From JACQLN01 sp049274895 (GTDB lineage: Bacteria > Patescibacteriota > Minisyncoccia > JACQLN01), in assembly GCA_049274895.1 (NCBI GenBank), contig JBASTM010000017.1, positions 1-31,841 on the forward strand: a stretch of DNA of 31,841 bases. The letters run 5' to 3'. A model generated the notes under the pieces. It made no database searches. It had not been told where the DNA came from and was given only the letters and a program-made list of their open reading frames with translations. This document shows positions 13,100-23,200 of the stretch, piece after piece. Both the position numbers and the translations under genes were made by a program. The first letter of the stretch is position 1. Every line of letters begins with the position of its first letter.

Positions 13100-14101
13100 T
13101 TAAACCAAATTGACCGCGCGCCCGGCCAAAAAAGATTTTATATTCTCCACCGTGGTCTTTATTATCTCTTCACGCGCTTCGGTGGTGCAAAAAGCGATGT
13201 GCGGAGTGATGATAACCTGGGGCAGATTGATTAGAATATGATCCTCCAAAAGCGTTTTGAAGTCTTTTATATTGCCGGCCCCAGCGGCCAAAAGTTCGGC
13301 TTCTTCTTTTAATTGGCGTTCCGATTCCAGAACATCCAAACCGGCCCCGGCCAGATGGCCGGTGGTTAGGGCTTTCAACAAAGCGTCGGTTTCCACCAGT
13401 TCGCCTCGGGCGGTGTTTATCAAATAAGAACCTTTTTTCATTAGCTCTATATTGCCGGAATTTATTAAATGTTTGGTCTCGGGTGTGTAGGGTGTGTGCA
13501 GACTGACGATGTCGGAGTTTTTTAATAATTCCTCCAGAGTAGTGTATCTAAATCCAGCTTCGGCCGCGAATTTTTGGTCGGGCTTAACATCGGCAGCCAA
13601 AACATTCATCTCCAAAGCCCGGGCGATTTTAATGACATTGCGGCCGATGCGCCCCACGCCGACCACGCCCAAGGTTTTATCCTTAAGATCAAAACCTTCC
13701 AATTTATCCATACTAAAATCTTCGCTTTCCAAAAGCTGGTGGCGGGCCGAAAATATTTTTCGGGAGAGCGTCAAAATCAAGCCAAATGTAAATTCGGCCA
13801 CCGTGCGCGAACCGTAAGCCGGCACGTTGGCTAAGCCGATATTTTTTTGCCGGGCCTCGCCAATATCAATATGATCAAAACCGGTGGAGCGGGTGGCGAT
13901 AAATTTCAAATTGGGTAGAGCGTCTATAACCGCACCGGTTATCTCGGAGCCGACAAATACCGACACCACCTCTGCGTCTCGGGCCAGATTAATGTTAGCG
14001 TCGCTTAATTTATCGGCCACAAAAACAATTTCCACCTCTCGCAAGTTGGCGGCGACAAACTCCTCTTCTTTTTTGGTGATCTCAAAAAATATAACTTTCA
14101 C
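13100..14101 (-). CDS. D-2-hydroxyacid dehydrogenase (D-lactate dehydrogenase-like)
   Basis: An NAD-dependent cytosolic enzyme of 333 residues reducing a 2-oxoacid. The Rossmann loop GVVGVGRIGR (145-154) is followed by D171, indicating NAD. RSTGFDHID (71-79), NTARGELVETDAL with the catalytic Arg, and PHIAF with the catalytic His are present. The length and these motifs fit fermentative D-lactate dehydrogenase or related 2-oxoacid reductases. Recycling of NADH made by GAPDH is a reasonable role. The GTG start at 14101 lies 7 nt after TATAAT, the leaderless pattern. No clear terminator was seen downstream; the next 250 nt are non-coding. Confidence 0.9.
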   Translation of the reverse strand: MKVIFFEITKKEEEFVAANLREVEIVFVADKLSDANINLARDAEVVSVFVGSEITGAVIDALPNLKFIATRSTGFDHIDIGEARQKNIGLANVPAYGSRTVAEFTFGLILTLSRKIFSARHQLLESEDFSMDKLEGFDLKDKTLGVVGVGRIGRNVIKIARALEMNVLAADVKPDQKFAAEAGFRYTTLEELLKNSDIVSLHTPYTPETKHLINSGNIELMKKGSYLINTARGELVETDALLKALTTGHLAGAGLDVLESERQLKEEAELLAAGAGNIKDFKTLLEDHILINLPQVIITPHIAFCTTEAREEIIKTTVENIKSFLAGRAVNLV

Positions 14102-14108
14102 TTAGTTT

Positions 14109-14137
14109 ATTATATGAGGTTTCTGGGCTTGGCACAA
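14109..14137 (-). promoter_or_regulatory. Promoter of the dehydrogenase gene
   Basis: On the minus strand TTGTGC (14137-14132), a 17-nt spacer and TATAAT (14114-14109), then 7 nt to the GTG. The mRNA would be leaderless. It is divergent from the 14207 gene. Confidence 0.7.
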
Positions 14138-14188
14138 TTGTAGACGGGGGTGTGAATAACTTACACTTGCTAGATGAGTCGAAGGTTG

Positions 14189-14197
14189 TGATACAAT
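14189..14197 (+). promoter_or_regulatory. Extended -10 promoter of the 14207 gene
   Basis: TGATACAAT (TG-n-TACAAT) ends 9 nt before ATG 14207. A possible TTGCTA -35 lies at 14167-14172 with a 19-nt spacer. No SD is present. Confidence 0.5.
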
Positions 14198-14206
14198 TGA
14201 TGTTAT

Positions 14207-14482
14207 ATGGACCCTGAAATTGATTCGGCGGCTAAGTCAAAAGTGGGTGTGGCTGTTTTGGTGTTGATAGTGGTGGCGCTGGGTTTCTATTTGATCTGGC
14301 GTTATTCTCAAAAAGGCGGTGAAGAAAAGACTTCGGCGCCGACTTTGGGCGAGCAGGTTTCCGGCCAGGTTCAAACACCCACCGAGAGCGTGCCCAATGT
14401 GAACCCTTACGAGGCCGAGACTAATCCTTTTGAAAAAGCCAATCCGTTAAAGAATATCTATAAGAATCCGTTCGGGCAGTAA
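14207..14482 (+). CDS. Small single-pass membrane protein with NPF/NPY-rich tail
   Basis: The 91-residue protein has a short N-terminal head, one membrane helix (about residues 13-31, VGVAVLVLIVVALGFYLIW) and a polar outer part. The last 30 residues repeat Asn-Pro-aromatic motifs (NPYEAETNPFEKANPL, then NPFGQ). I recall tails of this style in other Parcubacteria proteins but know no function. It precedes the cysteine-rich repeat protein by 18 nt in the same direction, so they are probably one operon. A scaffold or surface-anchoring role is conceivable but unproven. Confidence 0.75.
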   Translation: MDPEIDSAAKSKVGVAVLVLIVVALGFYLIWRYSQKGGEEKTSAPTLGEQVSGQVQTPTESVPNVNPYEAETNPFEKANPLKNIYKNPFGQ

Positions 14483-14500
14483 CCAGTTTACGAAATACGA

Positions 14501-16306
14501 ATGGGTACGAATATACGAATAAAAGAGAGGTATAATTTCCAACTCTGGCTCGCCGGAGGAGTGCTTTTGGTTGGGTTTTTGGTTGCCTATACCATTACCG
14601 TCAGCGCTCAAGCTGATTTGTCACAGATTCAGTACCCGGTGGCGGAACTGGGCAATTGCGGCAATGAAGAAGAATGCCGTAGTTTTTGCAATGACGGCGA
14701 TAATTTGCTGGCTTGTGTTAGTTTTGCCGAAAGGAACGGTTTGATGTCTGATGAAGAGGCCGCTGAAGCCAGGAAATTTGCCAACTTGGGCGGCCGGGGG
14801 CCGGGCGGCTGCACCGATAAAATACAATGTATTGAGTACTGCGAGGATATAGATCATATAAACGAGTGCGTGGCCTTTGCGGAGCGTCACGGTTTTATTG
14901 ATGAAGAGGAATTGGCCGAGGCCAAGAAAGTGGCGGCGGCTTTAGAGGGTGGAGCCACTTTGCCGGGTGGTTGCAAAAATAAAGCCCAGTGCGAAGTCTA
15001 TTGCGACGATCTGGATCATATCAACGAATGTTTGGATTTTGCGGAAGCATCCGGTTTTTTGAGCGAGGAAGAACTGGCCGAGGCCAGACAGGCCGCTAGA
15101 GCTATGGAGAGCGGCGCTAGGCCGCCGGGCGGCTGTAAAAACAAAAATTCTTGTGAGGATTATTGTTCCGATCCTAATAATGTAGAAGAATGTTTTGCTT
15201 TTGCCGAAAGAGCCGGTTTTATTCCCGAAGAGGAGTTGGAAATGGCCAGGAAAATGATTCCTTTAATGAAGGCCGGCAAGATGCCCGGCGGCTGCAGAAG
15301 CAAAGAAGCCTGCGAGGCCTATTGTGAAGATGAAGCCAATTTGGAATCTTGCGCCAACTTTGCCATAGAAGCCGGTTTAATGGCGCCGGAAGAAGCCGAA
15401 ATGTTCAGGAAAACCGGCGGCAAGGGGCCGGGCGGTTGCCGCGGCCGGGATGGGTGCGAAGACTTTTGCAACGATCCGGCCAATCAAGAGGCCTGTTTCA
15501 GCTTTGCCAGCGAGCATGGTTTGATTCCGCCGGAAGAGTTGGAACAAATCCAAGAAGGATTCCAACAATTCCGACAAAGCATTGAATCGGCTCCGGAAGA
15601 GGTAACTGACTGTTTAAGATCGTCTTTAGGCAGTGATACCTTTGACAAGCTTCAAGCGGGTCAGGGTATGCCGGGGCGCGAGATGGGTAATGTGATGCGT
15701 TCTTGCTTTGAAGATTTTGCCCGTTCGCAATTTGAAGGCGCCGGGGGCGAAGGTTTTGGTCCCGGTGGCTTTGATGGTGAACATAAGGGTGGCTTTGGTC
15801 CGCCGCCCGGATTTGAAGGGGAATTTGACGAGGGTGATTTTGAGCGATTCAGAGAAGAAGGTGGTTTTCCAGGCGATGGTCCCTCGCCCAACTCGGGATC
15901 TTCGAGCGGTTTCCCCGGAGGTGAAGGTGGGGGTTTCCCTTCCGAAGAAGAAATTGAAAAGTTTCAAAGAGGCGAATTCAACCAAGGCGGATTTGAAGGT
16001 GGCCGCGGGCCATCCCCAGAAGAGTTAGAACGGTTTAGCGGCGGCGAGGGTTTTGAGGGTGGTGTACCTTCTCAAAAGGATCTCCAAAACATAATCCAAC
16101 AAAAGACCCAAGAGCAGTTTCAACAACAATTCCAGCAAGAATTTCAATCTCAGATTCCATCGGGCGGTAGTCCTTCGCCAAGCTCAGGATCTGGCGATTT
16201 CCAGCAATTTTCTCCTCCGCCGTCCGGAGGTGGAACCACCGCCCCGCCGCCCACCTCATCGGCTTTGGACACCATCTTAGCCCCCTTTGTGAATTTTTTA
16301 AGGTAG
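14501..16306 (+). CDS. Exported cysteine-rich repeat protein with low-complexity tail
   Basis: A 601-residue protein with an N-terminal hydrophobic segment (about 15-35, ending TVSAQ) acting as signal or anchor. Residues 50-340 hold six repeats of about 50 residues with cysteine spacing C-x5-C-x3-C-x8-C. Each starts PGGC (GNC in the first) and continues with a FAE-x3-G and an acidic helix. The second half is Gly/Phe/Glu/Pro-rich, then Gln-rich. It ends in a short hydrophobic segment (SSALDTILAPFVNFLR). The even, regularly spaced cysteines suggest two disulfides per repeat outside the cell, for which the Trx/DsbB pair at 29175-30088 is a candidate catalyst. ATG 14501 has no SD; a GTG at 14561 with GGAGGA just before it is an alternative but would trim the signal region. 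Function unknown. Confidence 0.85.
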   Translation: MGTNIRIKERYNFQLWLAGGVLLVGFLVAYTITVSAQADLSQIQYPVAELGNCGNEEECRSFCNDGDNLLACVSFAERNGLMSDEEAAEARKFANLGGRGPGGCTDKIQCIEYCEDIDHINECVAFAERHGFIDEEELAEAKKVAAALEGGATLPGGCKNKAQCEVYCDDLDHINECLDFAEASGFLSEEELAEARQAARAMESGARPPGGCKNKNSCEDYCSDPNNVEECFAFAERAGFIPEEELEMARKMIPLMKAGKMPGGCRSKEACEAYCEDEANLESCANFAIEAGLMAPEEAEMFRKTGGKGPGGCRGRDGCEDFCNDPANQEACFSFASEHGLIPPEELEQIQEGFQQFRQSIESAPEEVTDCLRSSLGSDTFDKLQAGQGMPGREMGNVMRSCFEDFARSQFEGAGGEGFGPGGFDGEHKGGFGPPPGFEGEFDEGDFERFREEGGFPGDGPSPNSGSSSGFPGGEGGGFPSEEEIEKFQRGEFNQGGFEGGRGPSPEELERFSGGEGFEGGVPSQKDLQNIIQQKTQEQFQQQFQQEFQSQIPSGGSPSPSSGSGDFQQFSPPPSGGGTTAPPPTSSALDTILAPFVNFLR

Positions 16307-16340
16307 CTTATTGAGGTCGAACCTCAATGGGGATAAAACA

Positions 16341-16368
16341 AACCCCCTCGGCTGCGCCGAGGGGGTTT
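16341..16368 (+). terminator. Bidirectional terminator between convergent genes
   Basis: AACCCCCTCGGC (16341-16352), loop TGC, GCCGAGGGGGTT with a short T-run. A smaller hairpin, TTGAGGT-CGA-ACCTCAA, lies at 16311-16327 after the stop. Confidence 0.75.
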
Positions 16369-16385
16369 CCTGTAAGGTATTAAAC

Positions 16386-16418
16386 AAACGGCTCAACGGG
16401 ATTCCCGTTGAGCCGTTT
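16386..16418 (-). terminator. Hairpin after the 16423-20154 gene
   Basis: AAACGGCTCAACGGGA (16386-16401) and TCCCGTTGAGCCGTTT (16403-16418) form a 16-bp stem with one loop base, immediately after the stop on the minus strand. The T-run is short. Confidence 0.65.
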
Positions 16419-16422
16419 AAAT

Positions 16423-19400
16423 TTAATATCCTTGTTTTTGCAATAGTTCCTGAAGTTTCTTGATCAATCCATTTAATGAGTCCAGCACCGCCGAGGTGGT
16501 GGTAGATGTGGTGGTGGATGGAGAAGTCGTATTGCCGGTGTTGCCGGTAGTGTAACTGCCGGTTTGTTCCAGTGTGCCGCCCGTGCCTGCGCAGGTGATT
16601 TTGTAGTAGTAGGTAGTATTGGCGGTGAGACCCGTCAAAAAGAAATAATGGCTGGTTTTATTGGTGGGATCGCCGGGTGTTTTACTGGTGCCGTAGCTGG
16701 TACTAAGACCATACTGGAAAGAGCTGTCGCAGGCCGAGCTGGTGCCAAATTCAATACTGATAGCTTCTTTGGGCGTAGCATCGGTGGGCGTGTGGTGGGG
16801 ACCCGAGGTGATAGCGGGTGGAGTGTTGGGAGAAGCGGTAGTAAAAACATAATCCTGCGAGTAGCCGATGTTGCCGGCGCGGTCGGTGGCTTTGGCGCGG
16901 ATATGGTAAGTCGTACCAGAACTTAAGGTTGGCAGATAAGCTCCGTTGGAGATCAAATAATTATCCGAAAGAGTTTTAATAGAGCCGTAGCTGGTGGTTA
17001 GGCCATATTCGTAAGTCATCTTTGTTTCTTCATTGGTGTTAGATCCAATATAAATTGGTTGGGTTTGGGCGGTTAAATTGGGGTAGCCGACCGCTAAAGT
17101 CGCTGTCGGCGGAGTGATATCGCCGGTGGCATCGATGACGTTAAAAGAACTGGGGAGAGAATTATTGGTTTCGTTGGCTTCAGCAATTTTGTTATTAGGG
17201 TCAGCTTTGACGTAAATGGTTTTGGCGCCGCCGGTGGTGTAGGTGAGTGTGAATTGAACATAGCAACTTCCAAAAGGTGCTAGAGTGGTGGGGCAATCAT
17301 GGCTTAGTTTTTGGAATGTGACGCCGCTCGCTCGGCCGGAGCTAATATCGTTGGAATCAAGAACAGTACCGACGGCATAGTCGGGAGTGAAGTTGGATAT
17401 ATAAGCTGTTCGGGTGGGGTCATAGTTGGCGATTCTGAAACCAACAGTAGCTGGTTGATTGACATTGGGAGATGAGGGCGTGATGGAAGGAGTTGTATCG
17501 ACCTTTAAATCAGGGAGGGAGGTGGTTGGAGTTGTAGCAACTGGTGTTGAAGTCGCGGTAAAATAACCATCGCTGTAATCTATGCCGCCGGTGGGTGTGA
17601 TGGAGATATTGGCCGAAGGGCAAACGCCGCCGACTTGAGCAGCGCAGGTGTCAACCAAAGAAATACCTACTTTGAAATCTTCGGCATTAGGAATCGGCTC
17701 GGCCCAGCCGGTCCATTTGGACCAAGTATAGGAAGATTGGGTTACCGGCACGCCGCCGTCGGCTTGCCAAGCGGTATTGCCCCGCTTCAAAAGTACGTTC
17801 CAATAATATTTTTCTTTACCTATGAACCCGCTGGCCAGCGGATTTTGCCATGTAATGGTATAGGAATTGCCTTTATACCAAGTTTCACCGCCGTTGGGGT
17901 AGGTGATTTTTAGTTCGTTGCTTGCTGTGGTCGAAGGCGAGGCAGGTTGAGCCGGTGTGGCTGGCACGGCGCTGGTCACGCCCGGAACTGCCGGTGTGGC
18001 CGGTACAGCAGGCATGGCTGGTGTGGTTACCATCGGCACGAGGGGCGGCGTTAAAAGACTGTATTGCCAGCAGTAATATATGCTTTGATAGCAGTATTCA
18101 GCCGGCGGTTGATAGCGAATATCATAGAGAGTAAGGGAAACATAAATACCGCTGGTGTTGCTCCAGACGATGGCGTAATTATTCCAGGCCCAAGTTATAT
18201 TGCCCAAAGTATCGGCCGAGGATGTGATATTTTTCCAAGGATCAGATATCATTACCGAGTACAAACGGGCATGTTTCAAAATCAATACTTTGAATCTAAG
18301 GGTATCTTCTTCGCCGATCTTGCTTTTAAGAATGCTTAGAAAATTTTCTTCTCCTACAATCTCTTGATCCTTTAGACCTTGCAACTTTGCCAAAATGTCG
18401 TCGGGTATACCTGCTGATTTCAGATTGCTTAGAGCGTTTTCGGTGATGATGAAAGTCGGCCCGAATTTTATCATCTCCCCGAGCTTGATCGTGTTTTTGT
18501 CGAGCCGCACGAAAGCTATACCGCTGTCTTTTCTGCCGTTTCTTATGTTTAGGTATAAATTAGGCGCAAAAGCGATTGACGATTTGTAAATTGGGTAGGC
18601 AACTCCGCTACCACCAGCCCCAGTGTTGGGCTTGCTGCCGTCGGGCCAGAAACTACGGGTAGGAGTGCCATACCAGCTGTAGCCACCGCCCGGTTCCCAA
18701 TGGTCCTGCGATATGGACCAAAATTTATCTCCGTCCCAGGTAATAGTTGGCTGCCAGTCAAAACCGGTAACATAGCTTTGGTCATGGGTCATTTTTATTG
18801 GAGATACAATGATATTTCCGTTTGTGTCCAGCGCAGAAAAAATTGAGCCGTTGCACATGATACCAAACCTGTCGCGGCCCCACTCTATAGCCGTATCGCA
18901 GGCAACCGGCGAGGGTATGACGTTTAATTTTAACATTGTGACTCTGGCTTGTGACGGAGAATAACCAGCAAAGCTGATACCGTTGTTGGAGGCCGTATTC
19001 CAAGCCAGGCCATACTGATTGTCGTTCCAGGCGATGGCTGGTCCTGAATGAGGAGAGATTCCACCTGGGCCCAGGCGGGTGGCTGAAGTTAAATTACCTT
19101 GGCTATCAATACGAATGAGATAGGTTTGTGTGCCGGCAGGTTCATTCACCGCCAAGATTACTCCATATTCTGATCCAGTCCATTTAATGGCTAAATGCTT
19201 CCAAAGAGTGTTGCCAGGTTCATATATGCTGCGGGGGGCTATTATGGCGCTCCCGTCCCAGCCGATGGAAGAGAACTTTAACTTCTTCGCGGTTGCGTCC
19301 ACCCACACGATTCCGTATCCGGTATTGCTTGAGACAATAGCCGGCGGGCCCGATGCGCTTTCATTTGTGATTTTTATTTCGCGCAATGGGGCTGGTGAAG

Positions 19401-20154
19401 AGGAACTTTGGAGTATAGGTACGGTTGGAACATTGGGTGTTGTGAATGTAACTGGTTGCGTGTGAAGCGGTGTGGCCGGTGTGGTGGTTGCTGGCATAGA
19501 AACTGGTGGAGTAGTGGTCGCCATTTGTCTTTGTATGCCAGGTGCTGTCAGTAGTCCCGGTGGTATGGTGCCCGAAGGTGTGCCTTGTTCCATCAAATCT
19601 CGCACCACACCTTGGCCCAGTTCCCTAAACTTGGCGATGGTTTTGGGGCCTACTGTGCCTACGGCCTCAACATTGTGTTTTCTTTGCCAACGCTTAACTG
19701 CCTCTACAGTTCTAGGTCCGTAGAATCCCGTGGCCAAACCTTCAGGATAGATTTCTCTGTCACGCGCCAAAAACTCCTGGAGTTTTCGCACATCATCACC
19801 GCGCGAGCCCAGGGACAGGGAGCGGGTGAATTCGGGCAGCTCGATTTCTTCATCAGAAATGGGAGTAAGGGGTGAAAAGGGAGACCCCTCGACTGTGCTC
19901 GGGGCAAGAATGGGTGAGGCCTGGATACCCGTTTCTGTTTTTAACTCGGTAACCTCTTTCTGGAGAGTTTGAATTTGGGTCAGCAGTTGCAGAATTTGTT
20001 TTTGGAGAGATAGAATCAGCGCGTTGGTATCAACAGTAGCTTGCCCTGAACTGGTTGAAGGGGTTTGTGCGAGGGCAAAATTGGCACAGCCTAAGCCAGT
20101 CAACGTCACTAGAGCGAAGACGATGGGTATTTTAAGAAAAGTTTTGGATGGCAT
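16423..20154 (-). CDS. Giant exported peptidoglycan-binding protein with CARDB and Fn3-like domains
   Basis: A 1243-residue surface protein. The signal sequence covers residues 1-30 (cleavage probably after ALA). A coiled coil (45-75) comes next, then a PG_binding_1 domain (110-180, SRGDDVRKLQEFLA and FYGPRTVEAVKRWQ). A long beta-rich, propeller-like part (about 260-680) has repeated W-x-G and IVWSNT-type strands. A GGETWYKGNSYTITW module, a CARDB-like domain (PDLKVDTTPSITP to NKIAEANETNNS) and two fibronectin-like modules with YEYGLTTSYG follow. It ends in a short coiled coil. The head should hold it on the cell wall and the rest may bind partner cells or polymers. Its first 180 residues are paralogous to the gene at 20217-23603. 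Two linker segments are encoded by dispersed repeats (19885-19908 and 20040-20063). Confidence 0.88.
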   Translation of the reverse strand: MPSKTFLKIPIVFALVTLTGLGCANFALAQTPSTSSGQATVDTNALILSLQKQILQLLTQIQTLQKEVTELKTETGIQASPILAPSTVEGSPFSPLTPISDEEIELPEFTRSLSLGSRGDDVRKLQEFLARDREIYPEGLATGFYGPRTVEAVKRWQRKHNVEAVGTVGPKTIAKFRELGQGVVRDLMEQGTPSGTIPPGLLTAPGIQRQMATTTPPVSMPATTTPATPLHTQPVTFTTPNVPTVPILQSSSSPAPLREIKITNESASGPPAIVSSNTGYGIVWVDATAKKLKFSSIGWDGSAIIAPRSIYEPGNTLWKHLAIKWTGSEYGVILAVNEPAGTQTYLIRIDSQGNLTSATRLGPGGISPHSGPAIAWNDNQYGLAWNTASNNGISFAGYSPSQARVTMLKLNVIPSPVACDTAIEWGRDRFGIMCNGSIFSALDTNGNIIVSPIKMTHDQSYVTGFDWQPTITWDGDKFWSISQDHWEPGGGYSWYGTPTRSFWPDGSKPNTGAGGSGVAYPIYKSSIAFAPNLYLNIRNGRKDSGIAFVRLDKNTIKLGEMIKFGPTFIITENALSNLKSAGIPDDILAKLQGLKDQEIVGEENFLSILKSKIGEEDTLRFKVLILKHARLYSVMISDPWKNITSSADTLGNITWAWNNYAIVWSNTSGIYVSLTLYDIRYQPPAEYCYQSIYYCWQYSLLTPPLVPMVTTPAMPAVPATPAVPGVTSAVPATPAQPASPSTTASNELKITYPNGGETWYKGNSYTITWQNPLASGFIGKEKYYWNVLLKRGNTAWQADGGVPVTQSSYTWSKWTGWAEPIPNAEDFKVGISLVDTCAAQVGGVCPSANISITPTGGIDYSDGYFTATSTPVATTPTTSLPDLKVDTTPSITPSSPNVNQPATVGFRIANYDPTRTAYISNFTPDYAVGTVLDSNDISSGRASGVTFQKLSHDCPTTLAPFGSCYVQFTLTYTTGGAKTIYVKADPNNKIAEANETNNSLPSSFNVIDATGDITPPTATLAVGYPNLTAQTQPIYIGSNTNEETKMTYEYGLTTSYGSIKTLSDNYLISNGAYLPTLSSGTTYHIRAKATDRAGNIGYSQDYVFTTASPNTPPAITSGPHHTPTDATPKEAISIEFGTSSACDSSFQYGLSTSYGTSKTPGDPTNKTSHYFFLTGLTANTTYYYKITCAGTGGTLEQTGSYTTGNTGNTTSPSTTTSTTTSAVLDSLNGLIKKLQELLQKQGY
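19885..19908 (-). repeat. Dispersed repeat in coding sequence, copy A
   Basis: Minus-strand reading is CTTGCCCCGAGCACAGTCGA followed by GGGG, encoding part of a linker (APSTVEGSP). It resembles copies at 20040-20063 and 26837-26858. Confidence 0.5.
20040..20063 (+). repeat. Dispersed repeat in coding sequence, copy B
   Basis: CTTGCCCTGAACTGGTTGAA followed by GGGG. On the minus strand it encodes the PSTSSGQA linker just after the signal peptide of the giant protein. Confidence 0.5.
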
Positions 20155-20165
20155 TTTGTCTGGCT

Positions 20166-20208
20166 AGTGTACTCCAAGCCTGACCGCGTCAGACACGGTC
20201 AGGCTTGG
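20166..20208 (-). promoter_or_regulatory. 13-bp inverted repeat and -10 box ahead of the 16423-20154 gene
   Basis: CCAAGCCTGACCG (20174-20186) and CGGTCAGGCTTGG (20196-20208) form a stem with a 9-nt loop. On the minus strand TACACT (20171-20166) follows 2 nt after, and the ATG comes 11 nt later. The stem occupies the -35 area. It may terminate the upstream gene or control this one. Confidence 0.5.
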
Positions 20209-20216
20209 CTAATATC

Positions 20217-23200
20217 TTACCTACGCAGACCCGAGAGAGAGCTTTGCAGTGATCTTAAAACAGTTCTGATTTGAGCCGTAGTGTGCAGAGTAACGTCGTA
20301 GACCGAAGCAGTGGGTGTGCTGGAGCAAGTGTAAACCGCTCCGCCACCGGTGGGCTGGCATTGGGTGGAGTTGCTGTCCGACATACAGTAACTGCCCATA
20401 GAGTGATAGCCCGAGGGGCAACTTGAAGTGGTGGTAGAGGTCGTAGTTGTAGTGGAGCTGACGCAAGCCGAACCACTCCAATACTGGCCGCTGGGGCAGG
20501 ATGTACTAGAGCTAGTGCTATGGCAGGAGCTATTATACCAGAAGAAATTAACTGCTGTGCATTGTGACTCGGTAGTACAGGTGCTTGGATTACTGCCACA
20601 TGATGTAGTTGAACTAACGCAGGCCGTGCCATTCCAGTACTGTCCGCTAGAGCAAGTAGTGCTGGAAGAGGTGGATGAAAACGAACTGCATCCGGAGGCC
20701 GGTGTGCTGGAACAGGCATACAGCGTGCCGTTGGCGGTGCGATATTCGGTCATGCCGGAATTATAACAATTGTTGTCGCCCATAACGTGCCAGCCGTCGC
20801 CGTACTGGGAACAAGAACCGGTTGAAGTGGTCGTGGTGGTTGTGGTGGATCCGCTCGGCGGAGTGCAACCGGTAACTGGTGAATCGGCGCCGGTGCAGGA
20901 TTGGACCGACGAAAGACTAGGCGAACTTACCGATGTGTACTGCGTTCGTGAACTATTCAAGCAATAACTGCCGTACACACTCCAGCCGGAGCCCAAAGGC
21001 GAACACCAGGTGCTCTGGTCGGAACCGCTTGTATAAGTTGGGCAGTTAGTCGCGGTGTAGTTGGCGCCGTTAGTAAGATAGCTGGGATAGTTGTAGTCGC
21101 ATTTGGTTTCGTTGTTTAACTGGCAGTATCTTTTGTTTTGCTGATCCCAGCGGCTGTAGGCAAATCCCGGACAGGAGTTGGCATCACCCGCGTAAGTGCC
21201 GCCCCCACTACTAGTGGATGAGGAAGAAGTACAACCGGCGGTTGTAGCGGTATCACCCCGCTTGGCCGATTTGGTCATATTGCCATCACAATATATCTGG
21301 TTGCCGGTGGAGTCATTGTGCATATAATGGCAACCGGTGCCTAAAAGAGTAGTCAAAGCGCTGTCACAAGTTGTACCTGTAGTAGTAGTTGTGCCAGGTG
21401 TTTCATCTGTATCAGCTGGACCATAGCAGCCGGTATCATTAGGATAATCAATCAAACCATCAGCATCGTTATCTCGTCCATCGGAACAGGCGATGGCGGT
21501 GGTAGATGTGGTTGTTGAGCAACCGGCAGTGGCTACAGTGGCGCCCTCTTGGGCTGACTTAGTCATTGGACCATCGCAGTAAACGGCCTTGCCGTCGGTG
21601 CCAGAATACATGTAATGGCATTCGGTTCCTAGAAGCGCTTTCAAAGAGCTGCTGCAACCGGTGCTGGTGCTGGGAACATCTTCAGTGGTGTCTTCCTTGC
21701 TATAACAACCAGTATCGGCCGGATAATCAATCAAGCCATCAGCATCGTTATCGCGTCCATCGGAACAGGCTGTAGAGCCGGTAGTTGTTTGGGTGTAAAC
21801 CACGCAAGCCGCACCGTCAAAAATTTGGCTGGATGTGCAGACTGCGGCCCGCGAACATTTGGAGGAATCGGGCATACCGAAGTCAGCACTCGTGGCCAGG
21901 CCGGCGTTAGGCGTCCACACATTGGAGTTAGGTTTAACACTGGCACAAGCCGCCTTTAGCTGATCAATTCTGGCTGTATCAGCATCATTTCTAATCCACG
22001 ATTTTAGGCCAAGTGAATTCCAGTTTTGCTCTTTTTGGCCGCCGGTAGTTGTGGTGGTGTAATTACAGCTGGGGTCGGCCGAATCGATGTAGCCATCATT
22101 ATCATTATCACGGCCATCGGCGCAGAGTGTGGGCCCGGCCTCAACAGTTTGCTGGCCATAATACTCACTTTCACATTTTTGAGTGGCCGTTTGCGCTGTG
22201 TTGGAAAGAGCCGCCCAGGGGATAGGTTCGGATGATTGCGCCCAAGTTTTGATTTGTTTGGCCTCAGCCGCAAAGCCGTATCTGGCCATACAGCTGGCAA
22301 AAGAATCCGTCGAGTAGATGGCCCTATTGGCGGTAGTAGTAGTGATTCGGGTGGTGTAGACTACGCCGAATTTAGTTTCGCATTCTCCGGCCACGCCCGT
22401 ACTGCTGCCGGGGCCATTAGTGTAGCAATAAGATCGGGCTTCCTCGCTGGAGTAGACGATTTTACCGTTGGAAAACTTGTAGGGGAAGGTTAGCCCTTCT
22501 TCAATCTGTTTGACTATGACTGGTGTTTCCAGAGTAGTGCTAAACTGGCCGCTCGCGCAATCGGATAGGGATAATTTGAGAGGAAAACCAGCGCTGTCGG
22601 CGTTAAATACCGGTGAGGACAATTCCTTGCGACAAGCTGGATAGCCCAAGTAAACTTCGGACCCCTTGGCGTTGTAAACCGCAAATTTTTGAACGCCTTC
22701 AGGGTCATAGATATTAATGGTGTAGCGATTATCGGTTTGGATGGAGGAGACTTTTTTCAAAACAGCGATGGTGTTGTCGGCTCTAGTGGTTTCGCGCGGT
22801 TTGCAAGCATAGTAGATGCCGCATTGTTCGGATTTATAGGTGACGATTCTCTCTTCACCGGCCGGGCAGGCATCCACTGTGGGCAAAGCCGGGCAGATTG
22901 GCGGTTTGGTGCCCGCGGGTCGGCAGGCGTATATGGGACAACTTGAATAAGACGACGGATCGGAAACCGGATATCTTTCTTCACCGGCCGGGCAGGTAAT
23001 TGGTGAATATACGGCGCAGACCACGGGGTCGGTTATCGGTTTGGGCGGCTTTTGACCTTGATATAATTCTTTAAATTTAGCGATGGTTTGACGCCCAACT
23101 ACACCCACCGCCGGCACGCCATTTTTGGTTTGCCACTTTCTCACCGCTCTTTCGGTGCTAAGGCCATAGTAGCCGGTGGCAATGCCCTCGGGATATATAG

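Noticed and set aside
12941..13234. Plus-strand frame of 97 codons starting inside the 38-nt hairpin
   Set aside because: Its second half is antisense to the dehydrogenase C terminus and simply mirrors it. The first half has no SD outside the hairpin and no recognisable features.
14531..14561. TATAAT followed by GTG 14561 as promoter and start of the cysteine-rich protein
   Set aside because: The GTG start would remove the first part of the signal region, and the distance (24 nt) does not match the leaderless spacing. Kept only as an alternative.
20085..20154. Possible lipobox in the giant protein (GLGC near residue 23)
   Set aside because: The residues before the Cys do not fit the lipobox well, and a normal signal peptidase site (ALA-Q) follows a few residues later.
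20428..20967. Plus-strand frames antisense to the giant Cys-rich protein
   Set aside because: They arise from the Thr/Ser repeat bias of the real minus-strand gene and have no start signals.
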